Origin: Bolinopsis microptera
Taxonomy: Eukaryota > Ctenophora > Tentaculata > Lobata > Bolinopsidae
Reading direction: 5' to 3'
Assembly (NCBI RefSeq): GCF_026151205.1
Contig: NC_087080.1
Coordinates: 15,199,337-15,263,336, forward strand
Length of the DNA: 64,000 bases
A program made the translations under genes and the position numbers. Of this stretch, positions 1 to 11,427 are shown in pieces. The notes beneath the pieces were generated by a model, which was given only the letters and a program-made list of their open reading frames with translations, did no database searches and was not told the origin of the DNA. Position 1 is the stretch's first letter, and every line of letters begins with the position of its first letter.

Positions 1-2523
1 TGAAATTATAGATAATTGAGGATGTCTAGCCCTTATAAAACAGTAATCTTTTCTTACGAACAGAATCCTACTCTCCTTCCCTCTAACCTCACCACCACCA
101 CCTTAAGATCCTTCATCAACTTTTGCCTCGATGCAACTCCTACCTCCAATTTTATGGCTCCCAATACGAAGGTGGCACCATGGGTTCCCCTTGCCGAGAT
201 AGAGTCCTTAGCCCTCTCCTCGTGTCTTGAGTCCTGACCCCCTAATATCTACTACCACTTCGTTTACGAAGGCCTCGGATCCTTCAGAGACAGACAACAC
301 GCAGAATCCTATTTCACCTTCCTCAACTTCCTCACCGAAGACCTCAAATTCTCCCAAGAACACGAATCTCTAGGCTGCCAAGTTTCAACAAAATAATTAA
401 TATTGCAAGTTTTATATAGTGACCACAGATTTAATGACAGCTGAAACCTTCCTCAATGGCCGGTGCTTGATTCTTTGACTGAAGATATTTCGACCTACGA
501 GTGGCATTTGGATTTCTCTCTGATGAACAAAAGCAAACGAACTGGTACATTAAGTGAGACAGGGAAGATAGTAGGAGTGTGGAATGGGAGAGCCTTGCTC
601 ACAAGATTTGCCTAATCGCTATTGTACTATTTCACTCCAAATCCTTGTAGCCCCTCTTTAACCTTTTACCCATTGTTTTATGAACGATTACGTGATTAAA
701 GGGGAAGCAGAGAATCTGTGCGTGTGTCCCGAACAAGGTGTGTGGCATTGCAACTAGGTAACTTACTTGAGACTGTTCTCCAATGACCCAAACAGTCAGG
801 ATCTGAACTAGTAGACCTGAGGTATATAATAGCCCCTATATATGCCAGGTGCCAAGGATGTATTTAAACCTTAAAAACATATTACCATACTTATCTCACT
901 GCCGGAAACTACCGAGTATCAATTTATTTTACAGTCCGACTATAAACTGCTTAACTGTGTTCATTCCCTATCTCAAGTTTCAACCAATTTTTCGCTCTGC
1001 GAGCAGCAGTCACTGGTTGGTATGTTGTGTGAGCATTGCTGTAGAATCTTCTGCTGGAGTCTGGACAGAATTCCGTTGGAAATATTGAAATTGACTTTAA
1101 AATGGCTCTTCCAGATCCAGTCTTAACCTTAAATTAGGCACAACTTACTTACTTTTGAAACTTTCATTATAAGCTTGTATGGTTGACCTCAAGCTGGCCG
1201 TTTTTGAAACTACGGATAGTAAAGGATATACAGTGGCTGTAAATTAATCTTCTGCTCGACAGAATGCCGCGGTTGGAAATGTTAAAATTGGCCCTAAAAC
1301 TCAAAAATAGCTCTTCCAGATCCAGTCTTAACCTTAAAGTTAAAGTTAAACTTGATAGTGTTCACGACAGGCTGAGCGCCGCCCAGTAACCATCAAGGAT
1401 CACAGTTCCCCTTTAGTTCCCCTTTACAGATTGTTCCATTCTTTCGTTAGTATATATAAGCTATAATAGGGCTTCTTCGGTCGGCCTCTTTGTGCTGACT
1501 TTTTTTCTTCTTTTTAAAAGACAGGCTCGACAGATGCTTAAATGGTCCACGAAAGGTTAGCATTAAATAGTATAGTTATACTATTTTGAACGGTGTGAAT
1601 TTGTCTTGTTACAAAATATATAGTAACATAGATACAAATTCACTGGACCTGTTTCATCACTCAAAGTAAAATGATGTTATTGATATTGTGATGTTTAAAA
1701 CAACAGCTTTTATTAAACCTGTTCATTCCTCGCAAAAATAGCTCTCATAGGGAAGTGACAACACGTGAACTTGTTTTCTTGTATAATTATAAGCTTTACA
1801 TGGAATTATGGGACCATAAAAAGATTATCCGGCTCCAAGCGCAGTCATTAACGAATTATAGCGGAGAGCACTTTCTACTCTCTAGGCAGGAAAAGCTGCT
1901 CTGGAAATATCATTTATTACAAGAGCTGCAGCTATATTTGATAATGGAGAATTAATTGTACTCATGCACTGTTCGGCGGACAGTGTCCGCGCGGTATCTA
2001 CTAGATTATATTTATATATTATACATCTATATATATAATCTAGAAGATACTGCACGAACACTGCTTTATATATATTTCATGGTCTACTGAGCTACTGCCA
2101 TGCACTGCTTTTGTTGGTACAGTTTATGTGAAATTAGCATTTGCACTGTATAAGTGTATAGTATTAGTAATAGTATTATATATCTCTCAGTAGGATTAGT
2201 AATGTAATACCTAAAATTTACTTCATTACTTCTAAGAGACGGTATAAAAAATAAGGGGCGGCGTTATTTTAATCCTGTTTGTTTCCGCTTGATAAATGAT
2301 CCATGCTCAATAATTCCTGCTCATTCACTTGACCCCGTTCGGTTTGTTGAGTGATTTTTCGTCTCTGACTCAGTTTAGTCTTAATTTTCCCACGATAAAC
2401 TATCGGCCGGGCGCTGGTCTAATTATACTAATATGTTAAGTGTTCTGATGACGCGTTTCACAGTATCATGTAATTTTACTCAGGAACTATAAATCTGCTT
2501 GGCACGTACGAGAGTTCCATTCG
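1..2523. other. No gene recognised
   Basis: Only short open frames without domain character are seen on either strand. A diverged pair of about 55 bp (around 1077-1137 and 1273-1340, both holding the words cttccagatccagtcttaac) shows an old local duplication or dispersed repeat. Nothing else can be supported. Confidence 0.6.
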
Positions 2524-2582
2524 CTGGCAAAGTTCCAGCAAGCTTCTTATTATTGGCAAAGTTCCAGCAAGCTTCTTATTAT
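2524..2582. repeat. Two-copy 30-bp tandem repeat
   Basis: The words ggcaaagttccagcaagctt and cttattatt occur twice back to back with a 30-bp step and no visible difference. This is a small recent tandem duplication in otherwise unannotated sequence. Confidence 0.85.
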
Positions 2583-2701
2583 TGAATCTCTCGGACCAGT
2601 TCCACACTGCAAAACTTGTTTTCACGGTTACACTTACCCGGTTTAAAAATAATGAATTAATGATAACCCTAGCAGCATCCCACAAAATTTTATAACACAA
2701 A

Positions 2702-3947
2702 AGGATGATGATTAATCACTCTACACTCGACTGTCACGTGACTTTTTCAACCCGTTCTCTAGCTGGTTCTGTAAGACTTTTCGAAACCCTAACCCTCTAA
2801 TTTGATCCCAACCCTAACCCTAATAGTAAAGGCTCTTACGGGCAAAAATACGTGTATTCTGCTACGAGTTTAGAGACCTAACCGCTAATTAGACACAATA
2901 GTATGATGTCTAAGGATCGATAATATGTTAAGAAGTATAAATTTGGCTTTATTAGTCACGTGCTATACCAATGCGCGTTTTAAACTTTGACAGTCTATTA
3001 CTCTAAGGCAAATAGAGTAATCATATTCATATTTTGCCAGCAATAAGATCACATTATTTTCTATTTGGTGTGAAAATATGAGCTAGAACGGACATAATCT
3101 CGCTGAGTTATAGCTGTTTGAAATTTATGATGAACGCGCGGGTGCCAATTGATAACAACTAAATGCTTTTGCGCGTAGTGCGCGTCTAAAATTTGGCAAA
3201 AACGCTTGCGGAGTGACAATATTCAAACTTCGATAAAGTATATGAAGTGGGTACTTCTCAGAAAGGAAACATTTAGGCAAACACGATGTGACTATTTTTG
3301 GGTCGATTTAATACAACTGCAAAAAATTATTCAAACTTCAAGCAAAAAAGTCAAAATTTTTACCACTTTTTTGGATTTTTACCTGCGCTAAAATAAAGGG
3401 ATTTGTTTTATTTTTATACCATCTTGTGCGGCTGTCTTTTAGCTATCTTTGTGCAAATTTTGCCGACATGCCAACAAAATTAACTTGCTCAAAATATCAA
3501 AAAACATGGTTTTTTGGCCTTTTTTTGGCCCAAAAATCGGTTTTTTGCGATTTTGACCGCACTAACTCAGTCCAATCATCTTGAAACCACTTTTAATCGA
3601 TTCTACGGTCAAAAATACGTCTAGTAAGGTGTATCTGGGGTCCCTAGCGTATCATGCAGACAATGCCCGTAAGAGCCTCTACTATAAGTATAACCCAATC
3701 TTTAACAAAAACATATGCTGAAACCCTAACCCTAACGAGAAATAAGACTAACTTCCTTATACGGTCATATCACGTGATCGAGACAGTTTTTCGCCAATAT
3801 CTCGTCAGGGGAGCATTTTAACCCTATGTCATGGGGGGTGATTCGGAATCAGCGTCCGAAAATACATCGATTAAAGTTGGTTACAACCGTCGGGGGCCCT
3901 TTTAGAACAATCTCGAAGATCGACTGTAGAGTGATTTAGCACGCTCG
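2702..3947. mobile_element. Non-autonomous TIR element, copy 1 (interrupted)
   Basis: Both ends carry an inverted motif slightly inside the border: aatcactctaca near 2713 and its reverse complement near 3930. An identical 8-bp direct repeat aacacaaa flanks the unit at 2694-2701 and 3948-3955, as expected for an 8-bp target-site duplication such as hAT elements make. A second copy lies at 22644-23019. Copy 1 is longer because another transposon (2824-3684) is inserted in it. No transposase reading frame is present. The interior carries several ccctaa hexamers and tcacgtga palindromes. The hAT assignment is inferred from duplication length only. Confidence 0.75.
2824..3684. mobile_element. Nested TIR transposon with TAA duplication
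   Basis: The left end reads TAGTAAAGGCTCTTACGGGC and the right end is its reverse complement apart from one base, giving a TIR of about 21 bp. TAA flanks both sides (2821-2823 and 3685-3687), the size and kind of target duplication made by PIF/Harbinger elements (TWA). The copy at 22644-23019 lacks this insert and serves as a near-exact empty site. No transposase is visible in its 861 bp; the 61-codon frame at 3206-3391 has no recognisable domain. Family assignment is tentative. Confidence 0.75.
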
Positions 3948-3955
3948 AACACAAA

Positions 3956-4492
3956 TAAAAACGCATCACGCTTAAACAGTTATATTCAAATAATAACCCC
4001 TCGTGCCACGCACTCTGGATACTCGTCAATCAATCAACATCAAAATTTTAGTTTTACATTTGACCTTTATGTCAAAAAATTTTTGAATTTTCAATCGGTG
4101 GTCGATGTTACCTGAGGACCTCAGGCTTCGTCCTTACTTCGTCACAGGACGATCGGAGCTCGAAGAGCGTAGAGAGTGCTGGCGTCGTCCTGTAATGGTC
4201 GACGTATTTTTGCTTGCTGGGATCCGGCAGAATGACGCCACATGCAACGTGTAGGGTAAAACTAAAAACGCTTCCCTATATGAGATAATATGACAAAAAT
4301 TGTTCTGGTCACGTGACCAGTCAATGACATTGATATTTCGCTGCTGACGGTTTGGTGGAGGGTTAGGGTCAACGTTTATACATTATACTTATAGGGTCAA
4401 AGTTAGGACTAGAGTTGTACACTATTGACATTGTGAGGGTAATGGTTAAGCCTAAGGTTTATCACCTTTTCATCTGACCACAATATCGCAAA
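3956..4492. other. No gene; contains a 16-bp palindrome
   Basis: No coding signal is seen. At 4305-4320 the sequence CTGGTCACGTGACCAG is a perfect 16-bp palindrome centred on a CACGTG E-box. Telomere-like gttaggg words occur around 4362-4410. Confidence 0.5.
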
Positions 4493-4509
4493 ATGCTATG
4501 TTGTATGTC

Positions 4510-4925
4510 ACGTGACAAATTAAGCCGAGGGTCGGAAGTCGGAAGTCTGAAGTCAGTGGACTTTGTTGGAAGCCGGCGGACTCCGAGCGGACTCCACCGA
4601 GCCCGGTGGACTCCGCCGAGCTCCGCCGGATTCAAGTCCGGCGGAGAGGTCCGCTCGGAGTCCGCCGACCACTCCGCCGGAGTCCGCGGCGGGCCGGAGT
4701 CCGCTTAGTCAGTTAGTGGCTTAGTCCGCGGCGGACACTCCACCGACCCGCCGCGGAGCCGCTCGGAGTCCGCGGCGGACTTTAAAGTCCGCTCGGAGTC
4801 CGCTCGGGTCCGCTCGGAGTCCGCCAGAATAGTTTCGAGTCCAAACGAAATACATTTTGGCGGAGCTCCGCCGGAGTCCGCTCGGAGTCCGGCGGCGCCG
4901 CCGCGGACTCTACTCCACGACGGAT
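4510..4925. repeat. GC-rich palindromic CGGAGTCCGC array
   Basis: About 400 bp are built from variants of cggagtccgc and ctccgccgga, strongly self-complementary and far richer in G+C and CpG than the flanks. Frames open on both strands because stop codons are rare in this composition. They show only Arg, Pro, Ser and Gly runs, so I do not call genes. Confidence 0.85.
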
Positions 4926-5162
4926 AGTGCCAAAAGTTCGAGTAAAGTCATGTGTTCGTATACCGTTTTCTTTCATATAACTAGTACAAACGTCAAACAA
5001 TTCAGTTTAGGAGCAAAAAACAGTAAAGAGTGCCCGGGCAAGTAATAGAGAGTGGCGGTAAATAAAAATAAAAAGGAGTAGGAGGATATTTGGCAGTGAA
5101 ATAACGCCAACTCATAGTAGTAATGTAAACAGCGTTTGGTGTAATTATACTTCAAAATTAGA

Positions 5163-5290
5163 TTTAAAAAATCCCGGCCCCGGCATATTTTAGCAAATCC
5201 CGGCCTTGGCAAAATTTCAAAATCCCGGTTAATCCCGGCCCCGGCTGATTCAACTTGGTCCCGGCCCCGGCCCCGGCTAAATTTCGTCCC
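5163..5290. repeat. CCCGGCCCCGGC short repeat
   Basis: The core aaatcccggccccggc recurs about six times with small A/T-rich spacers and then abuts the 5' truncation of a LINE fragment. It may be a decayed mobile-element end; the sequence shows only the repetition. Confidence 0.7.
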
Positions 5291-5310
5291 CAGTCGATCC
5301 CTGAACGAGG

Positions 5311-5712
5311 GTCAGCCAGACCCTCGCAAAACGTATTGATGGATGTTATACGAGAATGCTGAGGATGGCGCTTAACATAGACTGGAAAGAGCGGCAGACT
5401 AACGCCAAGGTATATGGACACCTCATCAAAGCATCTGATAAGATAGCTGAACGGAGGATGAGACTGGCAGGTCATCTAGCCAGACATGAAGAACTTCTGA
5501 GTCATCAACTTCTCGACTTCTGGGAACCCCTTCAAGGACATCGTCGAAGGGGAAGACCACACCTCACATATATTGACATCCTTCGGAAGGACACGGGGCT
5601 TGACGACAGCAAGGAGATTAACAAACTCATGCTGGATAGACAGATTTGGAAAAAAACTATCTCTGTTCGGACGTTGAAGCCGCCCTTAGTCGTAAGTCGA
5701 GTAATTATTATA
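5311..5712 (+). pseudogene. LINE 3' fragment (C-terminal region), copy A
   Basis: This is the end of a non-LTR retrotransposon reverse-transcriptase ORF, truncated at its 5' side. The frame from 5356 reads RMALNIDWKERQTNAKVYGH, then RRMRLAGHLARHEE and GRRRRGRP-like basic patches, then DILRKDTGLD and LMLDRQIWKK. This is the conserved tail after the RT domain in many animal LINEs. The same segment, nearly identical, closes the LINE at 30259-31376. No RT motifs are present here. The ORF runs without a stop into the minisatellite at 5713-6190, so its tracked C-terminus is not real. Confidence 0.85.
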
Positions 5713-6190
5713 ACTAGTGTAATTAATGCAATTAGTATAATTAATACAATAAGTATAATTATTATAATTAGTATGATCAGTATGATTAGTATAATTAACA
5801 AAATTAGTATAATTGGTATAATTAGTTAATTTAGCATTATTAATATAATTAGCATATTTAGTTAAATTATCAGAATTAGTATAATTATCAAAATCAACAT
5901 AATTAGCAGAATTAGTTTAATTAGCAAAATTAGTTGATTAGCAAAATTAGTATAATTAGCAAAATTATTATAATTAGCAAAATTAGTGCAATTAGAAAAA
6001 TCAGTGTAATTAGCAAAATTAGTGTAATTAACGAAATCAGTATAATTAGCAAACTTAGTGTAAGTAAGGAAATTAGTGTAATTAGCAAAATTAGTGTAAT
6101 TAGCAAAATTAGTATAACTAACAAAATCCTTATAATTAGCAAAATTATAATGATTAGCGAAATTAGTAAATTAAACATAATTAGCATAAT
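5713..6190. repeat. AATTAGNNN minisatellite from a LINE tail
   Basis: About 480 bp consist of a roughly 9-bp motif aattagyan with many variants (aattagtat, aattagcaa, aattagtgt). The first units match the 3' tail of the LINE at 31360-31376 and 31675-31700, so the array appears to be an expansion of a LINE tail. Frames on both strands (Ile/Ser/Lys or Leu/Ile/Thr rich) are repeat translations and not genes. Confidence 0.85.
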
Positions 6191-6566
6191 AATCTAAATA
6201 GTACCTCGTTGAGATTATCAAATAGTAAATTACGCAATATTGTGGTCGATTTCTGCCATGAATGATTTATAAACAGAATATTTTGAATTTTCTCACTCTT
6301 TAATTTTGGCCAATAAGTTCATGTCGTGAGCCACTAATTTTGGGTCTTATAGTGGCATTTTGTTTAAATGGTGAGTTTAGAAGCACTTACAGTACCTTGT
6401 TCAATTATTTATTTGTTTATTATATGTATATGATGTATTATTTTATGGCCTTGCTGAAATGTTTTATTCGAAAGTAAAGAGTTGTGAGATTACACATTTA
6501 ATTATTGCACCTGTTTGAAAGAAATCATAGTCATTACTAACGAAGTTTAATGTAAAACTGAAAAGT
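6191..6566. other. No gene recognised
   Basis: AT-rich sequence with no domain-bearing frame and no clear repeat. Confidence 0.5.
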
Positions 6567-6627
6567 CAAAAGTAATACAACTATGTGCTTTTAAATTAGT
6601 ACTTTAAAAAAGTAATGTAAATTTTAA
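6567..6627. repeat. 61-bp direct repeat, left copy
   Basis: It begins caaaagtaatacaac and ends gtaaattttaa and is matched at 7073-7133 with two mismatches. It may be an unusually long target-site duplication of the LINE end between the copies. Confidence 0.8.
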
Positions 6628-7072
6628 TGAAATGAAATGAGGTATTTATATCCCGCTCATATGATTAACCAACAACACAAGGAAGGTGGTTAACCATGTC
6701 AGAGCGGCTGACTGTGAGTGATGTGAGCAAATGTGTAAAAATGAACAAGAGTATAACGTAATATTAGTATAAGACCAAGACAAAATTAAAACATCTTTTA
6801 TTTTAAACCACACTAAACTAAAAAGAAGCAGAGACCATACAATACATGTAGGTATAATAAAGGTTAGTACAGTGACATAGAAAGGTAGAGAACTTAGACA
6901 TAAAATGGAGTGCGGTAAGAAATAAAAGCCAAGGTGTCTTGCAAAAAGAAGACAAATGGAAAGAAAAAACATCAAAACTGATTATATAAATGGTTCTTTA
7001 ACATTCGCTTGAAGCAGTTGGTATCAGTAATACATCTCAACATCAGTGGAAGAGAGTTCCATGCAATCGGTG
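6628..7072 (-). mobile_element. 5'-truncated L2/CR1-type LINE end
   Basis: Read on the minus strand from 7072, the frame gives AWNSLPLMLRCITDTNCFKR, the typical last residues of L2/CR1-like LINE ORF2 proteins (x-LWNSLP...FK..L). About 390 bp of 3' UTR follow, ending in a ttcatttcatttca tail at 6630-6640. The piece is flanked by a 61-bp direct repeat (6567-6627 and 7073-7133) with two differences. No RT domain remains. Confidence 0.65.
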
Positions 7073-7133
7073 CAAAAGTAATACAACGATGTGCTTTTAA
7101 ATTAGTACTTTAAAAAAGTAATGTGAATTTTAA
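7073..7133. repeat. 61-bp direct repeat, right copy
   Basis: Partner of 6567-6627. Part of it can also be read on the minus strand as an in-frame extension of the LINE ORF (KAHRCITFAP), so an origin from LINE sequence is an alternative to target-site duplication. Confidence 0.8.
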
Positions 7134-7298
7134 AATAAAATTTCTTTTAATTTCTTATTTTAAAAATCATCAGTTAAAAATATACACCTTAAATAATAAT
7201 ATCAGTAATAATATACACCTTAAAGAAAATAATCACACTCCACACAACATTTATTTTTTAAATTTCAAAATAAATCTCTAAATTTCTCGGTGAATGCC

Positions 7299-8990
7299 GA
7301 TTTATAAAAACGTTCAAAATGATTTAAAGTTATCTCTCAAAAAAATCCGATTCCATTTATCAATCGGTTGCATTTCTTAAAATTTCAAAAGGGATACCGG
7401 TTCTGCTGTTCGGTACGGTGTACAATGTTTACCATCTTCAGTGGTAGGTTGATACTATTACTAGTCAAATTGTTCATTAAGATAGCTTGAAATGTCTGGT
7501 TACAGCAGTATCTCAAAGTGGTGGAGGTCCGTGTCTTTTCTCGTGATCTTCATTTCTATATCATGAGGCTCGTTCCTGGATTCTGAAATGGTAGAGTGAC
7601 AAAAATCTGTTATCATGTAGTTTTTGGTAAACACCACATTTCGTGTTCGGAACGTAAAAGTAGAAATGATCACATTTCATGAAATAATAATTATTGAACA
7701 GTTTGTAGAAAATTTAAACGAGAAGAATATTTTTCACTTCTTGTACTTACTATTTACAGCTGCCTAAAGAGGTTTACAAAGGGTCCACATTTTGTTTTGT
7801 CAGTTGAAAGGTTCGTTCCTGCTGAGTAAGGGTCTGAAATAAATTGTTATAATATGATATAATAGCAATACATGCAGATTTATGAAAACGTTTAAAATGA
7901 TTAATCCGATTCCATTTATCAATCGGTTGCATTTCTTAAAATGTTAAAAGGGATACCGGTTCTACTGTTCGGTACGTGTACAATGTTTACCATCTTAGGT
8001 GGTAGGTTGATACTATTACTAGTCAAATTGTTCATTAAGATAGCTTGAAATGTCTGGTTACAGCAGTATCTCACAGTGGCGGAGGTCTGTGTCTTTTCTC
8101 GTGATCTTTATTTCTATATCATGAGGCTCGTTCCTGGATTCTGAAATGGTAGAGTGACAAAAATCTGTTATTATGTAGTTTTTGGTAAACACCACATTTC
8201 GTGTTCGGAACGTAAAAGTAGAAATGATCACATTTCATGAAATGATAATTATTGAACAGTTTGTAGAAAATTTAAACGAGAAGAATATTTTTCACTTCTT
8301 GTACTTACTATTTACAGCTGCCTAAAGAGGTTTACAAAGGGTCCACATTTTGTTTTGTCAGTTGAAAGGTTCGTTCCTGCTGAGTAAGGGTCTGAAATAA
8401 ATTGTTATAATATGATATAATAGCAATACATGCAGATTTATGAAAACGTTTAAAATGATTAATCCGATTCCATTTATCAATCGGTTGCATTTCTTAAAAT
8501 GTTAAAAGGGACACTGGTTCTACTGTTCGGTACGTGTACAATGTTTACCATCTTAGGTGGTAGGTTGATACTATTACTAGTCAAATTGTTCATTAAGATA
8601 GCTTGAAATGTCTGGTTACAGCAGTATCTCACAGTGGCGGAGGTCTGTGTCTTTTCTCGTGATCTTTATTTCTATATCATGAGGCTCGTTCCTGGATTCT
8701 GAAATGGTAGAGTGACAAAAATCTGTTATTATGTAGTTTTTGGTAAACACCACATTTCGTGTTCGGAACGTAAAAGTAGAAATGATCACATTTCATGAAA
8801 TGATAATTATTGAACAGTTTGTAGAAAAATTTAACCGAGAAGAATATTTTCACTTCTTGTACTTACTATTCACAGCTGCCTAAAAAGGTTTACAAAGGGT
8901 TCACATTTTTTTGAATCAGTTGAAAGGTTCGTTCCTACTGAGTAAGGGTCTGAAATAAATTGTTATTAAATATGATGTAATAGCAAAACA
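7299..8990. repeat. Three tandem 558-578 bp units
   Basis: Units start near 7299, 7877 and 8435. Units 2 and 3 are almost identical at a 558-bp period, while unit 1 is slightly longer and more diverged. Each unit holds two copies of the word tcgttcctg (minus strand cag|gaacga), each preceded on the minus strand by an acceptor-like tttcag. The units could be a plain satellite or an array of alternative minus-strand exons of the gene at 11428-14181. Confidence 0.9.
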
Positions 8991-9680
8991 TCAAAACTTT
9001 GGTAAATCTTTGAATAGATTTTGAATTGTGTTTAATGTTAAATACATATTTACAAATAATATGTATTTAACATTGAATAATGTTAATAAATATTTATAAA
9101 CACAAATATGTCTCACAGTGATGGAGTTTTGTGTCTTTTTCAGGGTATTCATCACTTATCAATGCCACGAAGCTCGTTTCTGTAATCTGTATTCTGAAAT
9201 GGTGATTTTATTGCCGATCAGTGACACATTATTTCTGGCATTGTACATGTAATTTCTGGTGATCAGCACAGTTCATGTTCAAAATTTGATCACAGTCAAG
9301 TTCAAAATAAGATAGATAATCAAAATGTGTGTATTAAACAGCAATTGAATTTTAGGAATTCAGCACAATAGAAGTGTTGCCGTAAATCACGAAAAAGCAC
9401 TTAAAAAAGGTAATTTTTTACTAACCTTCAATTCTCATTAATTGGTTGAAGCTGATATCCTATCTTTCTTCCTGTTGAACATTCGTATAGTATTTATACA
9501 GCATCGTCTTCGTTCCTGGAGTTGGTTATTAATAACTTAAAATAAAAGTAAATTATCATTAATTTACGATATAAAGATCTTCTCGCTTTTGCCATTTGAA
9601 ATGGAAAGCACCGGATTCCCAGTCAGTTTCTAATATTTGCTAGACAATATTACCAAGCTATCAATGGTGTATGTTATTAC
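8880..9680. repeat. About 0.8-kb duplicated segment, copy 1
   Basis: Matches 10090-10910 along its length, offset by about 1.21-1.24 kb. It shares taaatcattgaatagattttg-like stretches, atgtatttaacattgaataa, and three gttcct cores (8929, 9174, 9510). Its left end overlaps the last 558-bp unit, so both repeat types share an origin. No plus-strand gene is seen. Confidence 0.85.
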
Positions 9681-10089
9681 AAATTACAATTAACTAGATT
9701 CTACGTATTAAGTATAGGTACGTACCGTAATTTTAGCTGCTGATAAAAACTGAAAGTAGGTGTTTTTTAAACGAAGGCAAATAAGTTTGCTTTTCTAAGG
9801 TTGTTATATATTAGGGCTGGATAAACTTCAGCAGTTCAAAACTAATTACAACACTACAAATCTATTACATTTATTGAGTATTATGTAACGCGATGGAAAT
9901 ATTTTAAGCGGGTAATAATATCCTGTCCAAACCCAGGATACACAACATGAAGACTTTGTTGTAACTTTGTATGAGAAGTATTAATATAAGCCTAATAATG
10001 TTACAATTTTTTGGACATTGATTGAGCAGTTTTTTTGAAAGATTTCGACGAATAGAGTAATCCCCCGCTTTTTGCACTTACTGCTCACA
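9681..10089. other. No gene recognised
   Basis: Spacer between the two duplicated segments; AT-rich with no supported feature. Confidence 0.5.
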
Positions 10090-10910
10090 GCTCATAAAAT
10101 GGTCAACAAAGGATTCACATTTTGTCTTTTTAGTTGAAAGGTTCGTTCCTACTGAGTAAGGGTCTGAAACAAATTATTATAATATGATATAATAGCAATA
10201 CATCAAACCTTTGTTAAATCTTTGAATAGATTTTGAATTTAATTTAATGTTAAATACATATTTATAAATAATATGTATTTAACATTGAATAATTTTTATA
10301 AATGTTTAAAAACACAAATATGTCTCACAGTGATGGAGTTATGTGTCTTTTTTCAAGGTATTCATCACTTATCAATGCCATGAAGCTCGTTCCTATAATC
10401 TGTATTCTGAAATGGTGATTTTATTGCCGAGTGACACTTTATTTCTGGTATTGTACATGTGATTTCTGGTAATCAACACGGTTCATGTTTAAAATGTAAA
10501 ATTTGGCCACAGTTAAATTGGAAAATAATTTAAATAATAGCAATGTGTTTTAAATAGCAATTGAATTTTAGGAATTCAGCACAATAGAAGTGTTGCAGTA
10601 TATGACGAAAAAAAACAAACACTTTAAGTGGACATTTTACTTACTAACCTTGAATTCTCATAGATTAATTGGAGCTGATATTCTCTCACTTTCTTTCTGT
10701 TCATCTCTATTCTGTCGACATTCGTATAGACTTTATACATCATCGTCTTTGTTCCTGGGGTTGTTAATTAATAACTTGAGATAGGAATAGATTATCATTA
10801 GACCTTATTAAGATCTTCTGGTTTTTGTCATTTGAAATGGAAATCACCGGATTTGCGGTTAGTTTCTAATATTTGATAAACTATATCATCAAGGGTTTAT
10901 GTTGTAACAT
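10090..10910. repeat. About 0.8-kb duplicated segment, copy 2
   Basis: Partner of 8880-9680. On the minus strand it contains a possible phase-1 exon beginning after ccccag at 10758. That exon runs GTKTMMYKVYTNVDRIEMNR and further to a GTTAGT donor. A possible terminal exon lies around 10320-10395 (GTSFMALISDEYLEKR, then stop). These are splice-signal inferences only. Confidence 0.8.
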
Positions 10911-11039
10911 TGAGCTGGATTCTACGTACATCTCACGATTGTATTAAGTGTTTTAGTTTAAATTTAATATATTTATGAAACAAAGCGTTTTACTGTGTTA
11001 TAATGAAAATGCATTCTTTGTTAAATTTTTGAATTTAAA

Positions 11040-11185
11040 TTGATTTAACATTTTGCTTTGTCAAATGCTGTTGTGTTGAGATCTCAGAGCAGGTTACCTC
11101 GATAACTTTTCTGGGGACTTATGGGTACTGGGTTTCTGCTGTCATACTTTTCCAACCGGAAAACTCAATCATACATTTTCTTATT
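11040..11185 (-). pseudogene. Degenerate Sushi-like exon
   Basis: On the minus strand the frame reads CMIEFSGWKSMTAETQYP, a stop, then VPRKVIEVTCSEIS. This lines up with the intact exon at 11428-11622 (SCTGLNAEW...TQFPVVPGTVVEVNC) through the C, W, TQ-P, VP and EV-C positions. The in-frame stop and the loss of the second half indicate a decayed tandem copy of the domain exon. Confidence 0.55.
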
Positions 11186-11427
11186 TAGAATTTAGATATC
11201 TAAGTTAGATTTCAGTATCATCTGAGCTATTTGTCATAGTCCATCAACTGTAAGATTAGATTAAATCAGTTTTCTATAGTAATATAACCATTAACCAACT
11301 CTCCCCCTTACGACATTATTTTACCCCCTTTCGTCGGTTACGCTGATACTACCCTGGTTGTATGAAGAGTTTAGTTATCCTTTTGTAGTGATGCTATGGT
11401 CATTTAGCATATCTGCTTCTGCAATAC

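Noticed and set aside
2784-2822. Chromosome end or telomere
   Set aside because: Only a few ccctaa hexamers, and they are internal to a transposon family that recurs at 22644-23019.
4493-5475. Overlapping frames on both strands in GC-rich sequence
   Set aside because: Composition-driven openness over palindromic and CCCGGC repeats; no domain, no splice or codon evidence.
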